Shown here: positions 1 to 6,681 of the stretch, piece by piece | Layout of the letters: each line of letters opens with the position of its first letter | Numbering within the stretch: position 1 is the first letter of the stretch | Origin: Spirochaetota bacterium | Lineage (GTDB): Bacteria > Spirochaetota > Spirochaetia > Treponematales > UBA12059 | Direction: 5' to 3' | Assembly: GCA_029565815.1 (NCBI GenBank) | Contig: JAKQNL010000398.1 | Coordinates: 1-8,821, forward strand | Length of the DNA: 8,821 nt | Translations under genes and position numbers: made by a program | Notes under the pieces: model-generated | Databases searched by the model: none | What the model saw: the letters and a program-made list of their open reading frames with translations, nothing else | Told to the model about the DNA's origin: nothing

Positions 1-363
1 GAAGAAGTCATCCGCGTGACGCGAGACTAGCCGCCGACAGCCGATGCCCGCCTACCGCTTAGTGGCCCGGTAAATCCTGCCTGGGCTCAAGCGCTTAGCT
101 CTCTGGCTACCAATGCTGTAACACCACTATTAGGCCAGAGCGATCCAAGCCTAGGCGAGGAGCAGTGGCTTGCCCTGCAATCCAAGCTGCAAAACTACAG
201 CAAGTGGCTGGCTACAGAGCCTCATTCGCCTGCAGCAAAGCTCGGAGCAGAAAAACTCAAGGCCATCATAGGCGGCACTGTAGTCCGGGACATAGAAGCC
301 CTACTAAAAAAAGACCAGGAGCTTTCGGGCGAAGCCGAGGCGATAGCACAACTGGAAAAACTG
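1..363 (+). pseudogene. Interrupted upstream part of the large membrane protein's reading frame
   Basis: Frame 1 reads nine sense codons (EEVIRVTRD), then TAG at 28-30. It then stays open for 111 codons into the next feature, beginning PPTADARLPLSGPVNPAW. This stretch looks coding: it has ordinary amino-acid composition, an amphipathic helical character around 150-360 (for example LGAEKLKAIIGG and AIAQLEKLVLLRRD), and it continues smoothly into the protein below. There is no in-frame ATG, GTG or TTG between 31 and 363, so a normal start cannot explain it. The simplest reading is that the parent gene starts outside the window and TAG replaces a sense codon, for example TTG (Leu). The other two frames also stop early (17-19 and 58-62), so a simple frameshift is not better supported. 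A sequencing error is possible. Only nine codons upstream of the stop are visible, which limits certainty. Confidence 0.55.
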
Positions 364-1395
364 GTGCTATTACGCAGGGACATGCACACGGTTCTTACTA
401 ACTATGTGAATTTTTCATCATTTTACGGAGGAAAAGGAGCGCTGTTCCAGGCGGGCACCCTGTTCCTGGACGCGCGAGCTTGTTCCCTGTGCGTGGAAGT
501 AGCCGACGACAGTAAGCACGCTTCCCTTGCGGCCCTTTCCGGCGCATACCTTGCCTACTGCGATCTAAGCCGCCCCGGCGGTGCAAGGAAAAAAATCGTT
601 GCAGCTTTCACCGACGGCGACGGCGACAATCTGATGGTAAACCGAAACGGCGTGTTCTACGACCGATGCGGCCAAGACTGGGACGCAACCATTACTAAAT
701 TGATATCCAATCCCATCAGCGTTCGCGAAGCCTTCTGGTCCCCGTACAAAAAACTTGCGCGCATGATCGAAGAGCAGATTGCAAAGCGAGCGCAGTCTGC
801 AGACACTGCCGCCAATGCAAAATTAGACAGCGCGGCGGCTACAGTCGCAAGCGCGGACAAAGTTACGCCCAAAGCCGAGCCGCCCAAAAAGCTGGATCTT
901 GGTACCATAGCCCTCGTGGGAACTGCAATAGGAGGCATAAGCGCGCTGGTTGCAGGCATTTTTAAAGCGCTGTTCGGCCTTGGCTTCTATTTACCATTTG
1001 GAATTCTGGGCGTATTCCTGCTCATATCCGGGCCGTCCATGATCTTGGCTTCGCTCAAGCTACGCAAGCGAAACCTTGCCCCCTTACTGGACGCAAACGG
1101 TTGGGCCATCAACACCCACGCGCGCATCAACATTCCCTTTGGCGCATCGCTCACCGACATGGCAGCCCTGCCGCCTGGAACCTTGCCCTCTATGAACGAC
1201 CCCTACGCGGAAAAGAAAAAGCCATGGAAACTGTACCTGTGGCTGTTCATAATCCTTGTGCTGGCCGCTGCTGGTACTAGCTGGCGCTTCGGCTGGGCGG
1301 ACAAGTGGCTACCGGAAAGCATACGCTATAGCAGCGTGTTCAAGCCGGCCCCAGTACAGCAAAGCACGGAGATCACAGAGCCCGCAGGTCGATAA
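364..1395 (+). CDS. C-terminal part of a large conserved hypothetical membrane protein
   Basis: This 343-residue reading starts at GTG 364, with ATG 382 as the alternative. Neither has a convincing Shine-Dalgarno sequence, and the upstream frame is coding-like, so the true protein is probably longer. The N-terminal half is soluble and holds motifs I recall from large conserved hypothetical proteins of several bacterial phyla: NYVNFSSFY near residue 14, FQAGTLFLDARACSLCV near 28, AAFTDGDGDNLMVNRNGVFYDR near 80 and NPISVREAFWSPYKKLARMI near 116. An Ala/Lys-rich linker (about 140-177) leads to two hydrophobic segments (about 179-200 and 205-228). The next motif is LLDANGWAINTHARINIPFG near 241, and a third hydrophobic segment (about 289-305) precedes a short tail. 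I infer an inner-membrane-anchored protein of unknown function. The C-terminus overlaps the opposing phosphatase gene by 23 bp. With the upstream TAG, this may be a pseudogene remnant. Confidence 0.7.
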   Translation: MLLRRDMHTVLTNYVNFSSFYGGKGALFQAGTLFLDARACSLCVEVADDSKHASLAALSGAYLAYCDLSRPGGARKKIVAAFTDGDGDNLMVNRNGVFYDRCGQDWDATITKLISNPISVREAFWSPYKKLARMIEEQIAKRAQSADTAANAKLDSAAATVASADKVTPKAEPPKKLDLGTIALVGTAIGGISALVAGIFKALFGLGFYLPFGILGVFLLISGPSMILASLKLRKRNLAPLLDANGWAINTHARINIPFGASLTDMAALPPGTLPSMNDPYAEKKKPWKLYLWLFIILVLAAAGTSWRFGWADKWLPESIRYSSVFKPAPVQQSTEITEPAGR

Positions 1396-2572
1396 ACGAC
1401 ACATCGTCCTGCTGGGGCACTGGACCCCGGAACTCATCAAAACCGGCGGGCAAGCGTTCCCGGAACGCTTGCCCTTCCTGCATCGCACACAGAAGAGCCC
1501 TGGACAGCCCGCGCTCGCCCCATTCCTGGCCACGATCATTTTCCTGTTCCACAAAGCCATCGCTGTACACGAATAAATTATCACCCCTATCCAGCAATAA
1601 TTTTCCTACTGATGGATTCGGATCACGGTCTATCCCAACCGGTATGTTTGCTCGGCTCTGGCACAGCTTGTGGGCTTTTCCGTTACGGAACAAACGCGCA
1701 TGCGCGTGACCCATATCCGAAAGCTCAAGGCTCATGGCCCGCTCATTAAGGATGGCAAAAAATCCGGTCAGGTACTTTTCCAGGTGAAAGCTCTGTATGA
1801 TTGCGTCGTTCAGTTCCAGAAGAAAATTCTTAAGCCCCGCGTTTATGGGGTGGGCGCGCATCATGCCCCAGGCCATGCTCACCACAAGCGAAGCCGAAAC
1901 ACCTTTACCCGAGACGTCGCACAGACTGAAAAATACGCGATCCGCATCGATTCGCTTACAAATCCAGAAATCGCCGCCCGCACCAAGAGCCGACCGGCTC
2001 CATGCGGAAAAATCCCACAGCTTAGAAACAGGTTTTTCGTTTCCGTCCATCAGGCGTTCCTGCAGCAAACCTGCAAGGTGTATATCGTCATTGGTCATAG
2101 ATGACAGGTACAAGGCTAAATCCCTGGATGACAGCATACCCCGGAACAAGCCTTGGGAATCCGTTAGTATCCAGAACATTTCATCGTCTCCGCTCGCAGC
2201 GTCCAGCATATCGCGAGCCAATAGGTGCACATTCGCTTGCACATCGCATACTGGGCATTCTTCGATCAACTCGGCAACGCAGATCTTTCCCAAAATCTCG
2301 CGGCCAAAGGGTTTTGACACCAGGCTGAAAAGGTGTTCCCGCCGCACGATGCCGCGTGGGTATCCATCAGCATCCAGCACGGCCACGGCACGCATGCTAG
2401 AATCCGGCCGCATGGCATCGGCAAGCTCAAGAGCCGTGACCTTTTCGTATACCCAGGAAAAGTGGCGGGCTACCTTTAAAACGGATGAGCCGTAGATACG
2501 TCCGGGGGACAAACGCTGAACGGCTACCGGCAGGTTCGATGTGGTTTGCATGGATAGACCATACAGCGTCAT
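1373..2572 (-). CDS. CBS-domain PP2C (SpoIIE/RsbU-type) serine phosphatase
   Basis: This 399-residue cytoplasmic protein has no membrane segment. Residues about 35-160 look like a CBS pair. The hallmark is GIVRREHLFSLVSKPFGREI near 74-93, a phrase typical of CBS pairs attached to signalling output domains, followed by a second repeat ending GMLSSRDLALYL near 145-156. A helical linker (161-182) leads to a PP2C/SpoIIE domain. It keeps the metal-binding signatures GGDF (199-202), DVSGKG (219-224), YSDGFVEQEN (336-345) and the terminal DDVSFI (389-394). Known members dephosphorylate phosphoserine on STAS antagonists. The adjacent divergent STAS gene is the obvious candidate substrate, and CBS domains often bind adenine nucleotides. 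The start at 2572 has no Shine-Dalgarno sequence, and ATG at 2551 (MQTTSN) is an alternative. The stop at 1373 lies inside the opposing gene. The domain call is firm; the exact start is not. Confidence 0.93.
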   Translation of the reverse strand: MTLYGLSMQTTSNLPVAVQRLSPGRIYGSSVLKVARHFSWVYEKVTALELADAMRPDSSMRAVAVLDADGYPRGIVRREHLFSLVSKPFGREILGKICVAELIEECPVCDVQANVHLLARDMLDAASGDDEMFWILTDSQGLFRGMLSSRDLALYLSSMTNDDIHLAGLLQERLMDGNEKPVSKLWDFSAWSRSALGAGGDFWICKRIDADRVFFSLCDVSGKGVSASLVVSMAWGMMRAHPINAGLKNFLLELNDAIIQSFHLEKYLTGFFAILNERAMSLELSDMGHAHARLFRNGKAHKLCQSRANIPVGIDRDPNPSVGKLLLDRGDNLFVYSDGFVEQENDRGQEWGERGLSRALLCAMQEGQAFRERLPAGFDEFRGPVPQQDDVSFIDLRAL

Positions 2573-2589
2573 TGTTAGAGCATTGTTTG

Positions 2590-2595
2590 ATTATA
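2590..2595 (-). promoter_or_regulatory. Perfect -10 hexamer upstream of the CBS-PP2C gene
   Basis: On the minus strand the sequence is TATAAT, then CAAACA, then ATG at 2583-2581. A start about 6 nt after the hexamer would put the RNA 5' end at or near that ATG, and the annotated gene start at 2572 would then be only 11 nt in. No TTGACA-like -35 box sits at 16-18 nt spacing (the region reads TAAAAG), so either the -35 is weak or another factor helps. The site lies in the 97-bp divergent region shared with the STAS gene. Confidence 0.45.
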
Positions 2596-2669
2596 GTTTC
2601 TTGCCGCTTTTTCTTTTATAGCTAACACAATCCTAATCCATCTAGCCTAGCCTGCAGCCGGAGGCTTCG

Positions 2670-2969
2670 ATGAGAGCAAGCGATTGCAAAGACATTGTAC
2701 GGCTGCACGGGGAATGCGACCTATACAGCGCAGCCGGGTTTTTAAGCGAAGCGCGAGTTCTAATGGACAAAGGCGTGCGAACCATGCTGGTGGATTGTTC
2801 GGATCTCATCTACCTGGACAGCACCGGTGTCGGCGCAATCGTGCGCATCCTGCAGCAGATGAAGAGCTTGGGCGGCTCAGTGTTCTTCCGGAGCATCAAG
2901 GGTCCTCCACGCAAGGTATTGGAACTATGCAACGTTATCATGCTGTTACGCGAAGTACCGGAGGATTGA
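2670..2969 (+). CDS. STAS-domain anti-sigma factor antagonist (SpoIIAA/RsbV-like)
   Basis: This 99-residue single STAS domain has the usual size for the SpoIIAA/RsbV family. It contains the family pattern: strand VRLHGECDLYSA (10-21), strand TMLVDCSDLIYLDSTGVGAI (38-57), and a helix with a GG turn, LQQMKSLGGSVFFRSI (61-76). Ser51 in DSTG matches the serine that RsbW/SpoIIAB kinases phosphorylate and PP2C phosphatases restore. A clear Shine-Dalgarno sequence (GGAGG at 2660-2664, 5 nt before ATG) fixes the start. Its stop is 2 nt before the ATG of the kinase-like gene, so the two are almost certainly co-translated. The phosphatase gene diverges upstream. In its unphosphorylated form it should bind the kinase-like partner and release that protein's target. 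I found no clear promoter in the divergent region for this strand. Confidence 0.92.
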   Translation: MRASDCKDIVRLHGECDLYSAAGFLSEARVLMDKGVRTMLVDCSDLIYLDSTGVGAIVRILQQMKSLGGSVFFRSIKGPPRKVLELCNVIMLLREVPED

Positions 2970-2971
2970 CT

Positions 2972-3511
2972 ATGCGAGCCGCTATCATCAGAAAACTTAT
3001 CGTGGACGAGCACAACGAATTGTTTGACGCCCAGGGAATGCGCTATGCGGAATTTCCCAGCGACTACAGCCGAGTCCGGGATTATGCCCGGCTTTTGCTT
3101 GTCGAATGCCCGCATGCTTTCCGTGAGGATGGGCTGTTGGGACAACAGCTGTCCGAGATCATCAAGAACGGTATAAAACATGGCAACCGCAAAGATCCAA
3201 AAAAGCGACTCAAAATCTGGTACGATCTTAGGAAACGAGCCAGGTTCATCGTGGGAGATGAAGGAGACGGCTTTCAGGAGTTGGAAAAGTGGAACGAGTT
3301 TTTCATGCACAGGCAGCTGGCCCTACAGCGGGAAGACTTCGACACGTTCCTGGGCATGGCCAGTTGGCGCGGCACAAACAGCGATGCCGCCGACGGCGGC
3401 AACAGCCTGTTCGCCGCCTTGGAATACTGGAACGGCGGCATGATATACAATGAACGCAAAAACAAGGCAGGCGTGGTTCGCTGGTTCAGCCGGGGCTCCC
3501 AGTACGCATAG
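2972..3511 (+). CDS. GHKL ATPase, RsbW/SpoIIAB-like anti-sigma factor kinase
   Basis: This 179-residue protein starts at ATG 2972, set by GGAGG at 2960-2964 (7 nt spacing) inside the end of the STAS gene. The frame is open further upstream, but that part is a shadow of the STAS gene. The GHKL ATP-binding motifs are visible: an N-box ExxxNxxxHGN with Glu62, Asn66 and His70, and a G1 box DEGDGF (96-101). A degenerate glycine motif, GGNSLFAALEYWNGG (142-156), may be the G2 region. About 40 residues separate G1 from that motif, and the protein is longer than classical SpoIIAB or RsbW (roughly 145-160 residues). Known relatives phosphorylate the STAS serine and bind a sigma factor. No sigma gene is nearby, so the bound target is unknown. 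ATPase family membership is well supported; kinase activity is inferred from the neighbours. Confidence 0.82.
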   Translation: MRAAIIRKLIVDEHNELFDAQGMRYAEFPSDYSRVRDYARLLLVECPHAFREDGLLGQQLSEIIKNGIKHGNRKDPKKRLKIWYDLRKRARFIVGDEGDGFQELEKWNEFFMHRQLALQREDFDTFLGMASWRGTNSDAADGGNSLFAALEYWNGGMIYNERKNKAGVVRWFSRGSQYA

Positions 3512-3516
3512 CCGTT

Positions 3517-5289
3517 TCAGTTTACAAGCAAGCTTTCTACCTGGGCGTTGTACAATTGCCAGTAGACTCCTTTTTTTGCCACCAGTTCGTCGTGTGCACC
3601 CTCTTCCACAATGCCATCTTCGGTAAGGACCAGGATACGGGCCGCATGGCGAATAGTCGCAAGTCGGTGCGCGATGATGAAGGTAGTACGGCCTTTGGAC
3701 AATAATTCCAGCGACTGTCGTATCGCCAGTTCACTCATGGTGTCCAAGGAGCTGGTTGCCTCGTCCAGTATCAGTATGGGCGGGTTTTTTAGGAACATAC
3801 GCGCAATAGCGATGCGCTGCTTTTGCCCGCCCGACAGCTTGACGCCCCGTTCGCCTACCAGCGTGTCCATACCGTTAGGCAGTTCCCGTATAAAATCAAG
3901 CGCATTCGCCTGCCGGGCCGCTTCCTCAATCTGCACAGCGCTTGCATCGAGCTTACCGTAAGCTATGTTGTCGCGCACGCTGCCGGAGAACAAAAATACA
4001 TCTTGCTGAACCAGGCCTACCGCCTGCCTGAGCGACGCTAGGGACATGTCGCGTATGTCCAGTCCGTCAACCGTAATGGAACCTTCTTCTATTTCATAAA
4101 AGCGCGGGATAAGCGAACACAGGGTGGTTTTGCCTGCTCCCGAAGGTCCAACGATGGCTACCGTCTGGCCTGCATTGACGGACAGATTAACCTTATGTAA
4201 CACCCTGTCCTGTCCGTCGGCATAGCGGAAGCTTACATCGTTAAAGCATACATCGCCTTGCACATTGGCCAAAACTACAGCGCCAGGTTTATCTTTGATA
4301 GCCGGCTTTGTATCCACGATTTCCAAAAAGCGCCTAAAGCCCGCGGCTCCTTCCTGAAACATTTCCATGGAACGGACCAGCACATCCAGCGGCTGGAAAA
4401 AGCGAGATACAAACAGCGCAAATGCAGTATAGCTACCCAGGCTTATACCGCCCTTCATGGCGACGATGCCGCCAGCGCACAGCACAACCACCAGTCCAAG
4501 GTTGGACAAAAGCCCAACACCGGAATTGAAAATGCCTATATGCTTTACCGAACGCACCCGCGACTCGCGGAACTGCTCGTTGCCCTCGTCGAACAGGCGG
4601 GATTCGTAGTCCTCGTTGCCAAACGCGCGCACCACCCGCACGCCGGATACGCTTTCCTCGATGCGCTCGTTGATGGCTGCCATGGTTTCCTTGTTGCGCT
4701 TAAACGCCGTCCGGAATCGTCCGCGAAAGCGCGAAGAAAACACGGCAAGGACCGGAACCACGGCAAACACGATGAGCGCTAGGCGCCACTCGATAACGGC
4801 CATGACGGCAAGCGAACCTAAAAGCCGCACCGAAGCGACCACCAGATCTTCGGGTAGATGGTGGGAAATCTCGGCCAGGTCAAACAGGTCACCCACGATA
4901 CGCGACATGATCTGGCCGGTTTTGGTATCGTCAAAAAAGCGCACGTCCAAGGTTTGCAGGTGGCGGAAAATATGTGCTCGCAAATCCCGCTGTATGTTCA
5001 CCCCAAGCACGTGGCCGTAAAAACCTACGATATATTCCAGCACCGACCTAATCATGTACAAAATGGCCAGAATAATTGCGAACTGGATGAGCGGACCAAG
5101 TCGCGCATTGGGCACAAGAACATCGATAACCTGTTTGGTAGCTGCCGGAAACACAAGATCGGTTAAGGCCAGAGCCAGCGCGCACAAAAGATCCAGGGCA
5201 AGGAGGGCGCGGTACGGCTTGTAGTAGGGTAAAAATCGCTTAAGCATGCGCAATGGTAGCGTGAGCGAATACGCTTGTGCAATGGACAA
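3517..5289 (-). CDS. Half-size ABC exporter (MsbA-like, fused permease and ATPase)
   Basis: This 590-residue type I ABC exporter has the usual length for the family. Residues 1-320 form the membrane domain with about six helices (for example 28-48, 68-88, 155-185 and 258-278). They include the coupling and exporter phrases DVRFFDDTKTGQIMSRI (115-131) and VSGVRVVRAFGNE (214-226). The ATPase domain has an A-loop Tyr (FRYADG, 354-359), Walker A GPSGAGKTT (381-389), a Q-loop VQQDVFLFSGSVRDNI (427-442), signature LSGGQ (485-489), Walker B ILILDE (505-510, catalytic Glu510), a D-loop SSLD and H-loop His541. All catalytic residues are intact. It should act as a homodimer or heterodimer in the inner membrane; the substrate cannot be read from sequence. 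The longest frame opens with TTG at 5289, with ATG at 5247 (MLKRF) as the alternative. Neither has a strong Shine-Dalgarno sequence. It converges on the kinase gene and diverges from the LuxR gene. Confidence 0.95.
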   Translation of the reverse strand: MSIAQAYSLTLPLRMLKRFLPYYKPYRALLALDLLCALALALTDLVFPAATKQVIDVLVPNARLGPLIQFAIILAILYMIRSVLEYIVGFYGHVLGVNIQRDLRAHIFRHLQTLDVRFFDDTKTGQIMSRIVGDLFDLAEISHHLPEDLVVASVRLLGSLAVMAVIEWRLALIVFAVVPVLAVFSSRFRGRFRTAFKRNKETMAAINERIEESVSGVRVVRAFGNEDYESRLFDEGNEQFRESRVRSVKHIGIFNSGVGLLSNLGLVVVLCAGGIVAMKGGISLGSYTAFALFVSRFFQPLDVLVRSMEMFQEGAAGFRRFLEIVDTKPAIKDKPGAVVLANVQGDVCFNDVSFRYADGQDRVLHKVNLSVNAGQTVAIVGPSGAGKTTLCSLIPRFYEIEEGSITVDGLDIRDMSLASLRQAVGLVQQDVFLFSGSVRDNIAYGKLDASAVQIEEAARQANALDFIRELPNGMDTLVGERGVKLSGGQKQRIAIARMFLKNPPILILDEATSSLDTMSELAIRQSLELLSKGRTTFIIAHRLATIRHAARILVLTEDGIVEEGAHDELVAKKGVYWQLYNAQVESLLVN

Positions 5290-5299
5290 GGCCTTGGCG

Positions 5300-5327
5300 T
5301 TGCGTTTGACTTAGGTTACCCTATAAG
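5300..5327 (+). promoter_or_regulatory. Candidate promoter of the LuxR-type gene, possibly leaderless
   Basis: TTGCGT (5300-5305), a 16-nt spacer and TATAAG (5322-5327) form a reasonable housekeeping promoter. The hexamer ends 5 nt before ATG 5333, and no purine-rich Shine-Dalgarno sequence lies between, so transcription would start at about the start codon. The same 43-bp gap must also serve the divergent ABC exporter gene if that gene starts at its TTG. Confidence 0.5.
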
Positions 5328-5332
5328 ACACC

Positions 5333-6166
5333 ATGACAGACAGTAGCGCGCAGCTTCTTAGCGAACGGGAAAAGGAACTCGATTTCGTGTACGCCCTGGC
5401 CGCATGCCTGGAAAACGCGGACGCCGATGAATCCGAAGCCGCCGCCGTATGCGCGCGTTTATTCGCACGGGCCTTAGCCTACCCGCAGTTGGCTGTAGTC
5501 CGCGTGCGCATTGGGCGTGTTGTCGCCATGTTCCCCACAGCAAACGACGAGTACGCCAGCGCGGATTCCTGGGGACTATCTGCAATCGGCGACGGGGATG
5601 CTGCATGCAGCGTCCAGGCTCGTTATCGCGATGCGGGCCTTTCATTTTCCGAGCGGGAAGCTGCATTGTGTTCGTCGGCCGCCAGGTTGTTGACGCTTGC
5701 TGCCGCGCGCATGGCTTTTGTCCGCGATATGCGGGCGACCCATGAACAACTTGAGCAAAAGAACGCCGCCTTGTCTGAGCTTTTGGGCCGGATCGAACTG
5801 GAAAAACGCCACATAAGCAACAGGTTAAAAACCGATATCGAAACCCGGCTTCTGCCCATTTTGGGCCAGCTGGAAAACACGGACCACAACGAAACCCAGG
5901 AGCTTGCAAAGAAAGCAAAGCGTGAACTCAAACGGGTGTTTGGCTCCCATGGGCCGGAAGATCCACGCCTTCGCTTAAGCGCGCGCGAGTACCAGATTGC
6001 CGAACTTGTAAGCGCCGGCATGACCAGTAAGGAAATAGCCAAAGGCTTATCCATAAGCCTTGCTACGGTAGAGCGGCACCGGCATACGATACGCAAAAAA
6101 CTCGGCATGGAAGCCAGAGTCGGCTCCATTGCCTTGGCTTTCGATCCAAAGCTGGAAACTTTGTAG
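5333..6166 (+). CDS. LuxR-type transcriptional regulator with GAF-like sensor region
   Basis: This 277-residue regulator has no receiver domain. Residues about 10-130 form an alpha/beta, GAF-like region (SEREKELDFVYALAACLE at 10-27, then PQLAVVRVRI and SFSEREAALCSSAARLLTLAA); GAF is an inference from pattern only. A coiled coil follows (about 133-182, with EQLEQKNAALSELLGRIELEKRH), then a linker. The C-terminal LuxR helix-turn-helix (about 214-265) is clear: LSAREYQIAELVSAGMTSKEIA, then LSISLATVERHRHTIRKKLG. It should bind DNA as a dimer in response to a small ligand or partner I cannot identify. Start ATG 5333 fits the good N-terminal pattern but has no Shine-Dalgarno sequence, and a -10 box ends 5 nt upstream. 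An inverted repeat lies just downstream of the stop, before the Gre-like gene, and could be a target site. The family call is firm. Confidence 0.92.
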   Translation: MTDSSAQLLSEREKELDFVYALAACLENADADESEAAAVCARLFARALAYPQLAVVRVRIGRVVAMFPTANDEYASADSWGLSAIGDGDAACSVQARYRDAGLSFSEREAALCSSAARLLTLAAARMAFVRDMRATHEQLEQKNAALSELLGRIELEKRHISNRLKTDIETRLLPILGQLENTDHNETQELAKKAKRELKRVFGSHGPEDPRLRLSAREYQIAELVSAGMTSKEIAKGLSISLATVERHRHTIRKKLGMEARVGSIALAFDPKLETL

Positions 6167-6171
6167 CAATA

Positions 6172-6193
6172 ACTTGTATACAACCATACAAGT
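6172..6193. promoter_or_regulatory. Inverted repeat between the LuxR-type gene and the Gre-like gene
   Basis: ACTTGTAT (6172-6179) and ATACAAGT (6186-6193) are perfect 8-bp inverted arms around a 6-nt spacer. Nested within is a perfect 10-bp palindrome, TTGTATACAA (6174-6183). The site is 5 nt after the LuxR-type stop codon and 95 nt before the Gre-like ATG. It is AT-rich and has no following T-run, so it is a poor intrinsic terminator. An operator is more likely, with the neighbouring LuxR-type protein the first candidate binder; that link is an inference. Confidence 0.45.
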
Positions 6194-6288
6194 AAGCTAC
6201 ATATACACTCATGGTACGCGAATGACCGTAAAGGCAGTATGTTCCTTTTGAGGATTTCTTCTCACTATCATCCCACCGGAGAAAAACC

Positions 6289-6672
6289 ATGAGCGACACC
6301 ATTCTCCTCGGCTTGCCGGACCACCGGAAACTGTCCGGCATAGTAAGCGCGATGAAAGCACGGCGGGTCGCCCTAGCGCCCCACCTGCTTAAACTGGAAG
6401 GCGAACTGAAGCATGCCATCGTCGTAGGCGAGCCAGAGCTGCCGGACAATGTGGTCAGCATAGGTTCTACCGTCAAATTCGAGGACCTGGCCACAGGCGG
6501 GCAGCACTATGTTCGCATTGTATTTCCGGCGGAACTGGACGGAACCGAGGGGACAACCAGCGTTCTGGCTCCGCTGGGCTGCGCGCTGATAGGCGAGCGC
6601 GCTGGAAGCTCGATTTCGTGCCAGACCCCTTCCGGAGAACGCCTCATACGTGTTTTAATGGTAAATAGGTGA
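6289..6672 (+). CDS. Rnk/GreA-family transcription elongation factor-like protein
   Basis: This 127-residue protein has the length and layout of Rnk, a short relative of GreA and GreB. A small N-terminal helical part (about 11-45, ending LLKLEGELKHAIVV) is followed by LPDNVVSIGSTVKFEDL (51-67), the usual entry to the GreA/GreB C-terminal FKBP-like domain. Then come a beta-rich stretch (VRIVFPAELDGTEG) and SVLAPLGCALIGERAGSSISCQTPSGE (91-117), the family signature. Rnk binds RNA polymerase near the secondary channel; its short coiled coil lacks the full Gre cleavage tip. A good Shine-Dalgarno sequence (GGAGA at 6278-6282, 6 nt before ATG) sets the start. The gene ends 9 nt before the next one, so they are probably an operon. 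The name Rnk is by resemblance; a stand-alone Gre-like domain of other function is possible. Confidence 0.85.
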   Translation: MSDTILLGLPDHRKLSGIVSAMKARRVALAPHLLKLEGELKHAIVVGEPELPDNVVSIGSTVKFEDLATGGQHYVRIVFPAELDGTEGTTSVLAPLGCALIGERAGSSISCQTPSGERLIRVLMVNR

Positions 6673-6681
6673 ATCGAATAC

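Noticed and set aside
1..363. Possible recoded TAG (amber suppression or pyrrolysine)
   Set aside because: TAG is a normal terminator for three other genes here and no recoding element or tRNA is visible, so mutation or sequencing error is simpler.
1797..2495. 232-codon plus-strand frame opposite the CBS-PP2C gene
   Set aside because: The Ser/Arg-rich translation has no motifs, while the minus strand encodes a phosphatase with all metal-binding signatures.
2601..2631. Possible promoter for the STAS gene: TTGCCG with CACAAT
   Set aside because: The spacer is 19 nt and both boxes are only partial matches, so it is not better than chance in this AT-rich gap.
2684..2971. Upstream extension of the RsbW-like frame inside the STAS gene
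   Set aside because: The extension is out of frame with the STAS protein and reads as noise. GGAGG before ATG 2972 and the motif layout fix the later start.
4258..5166. Plus-strand frames of 102-174 codons opposite the ABC exporter
   Set aside because: They are shadows of a gene with every ABC motif intact.
5358..6183. Two 186-codon minus-strand frames opposite the LuxR-type gene
   Set aside because: They overlap a clear regulator with an intact helix-turn-helix, and their low-complexity Arg/Ser/Pro composition is not protein-like.
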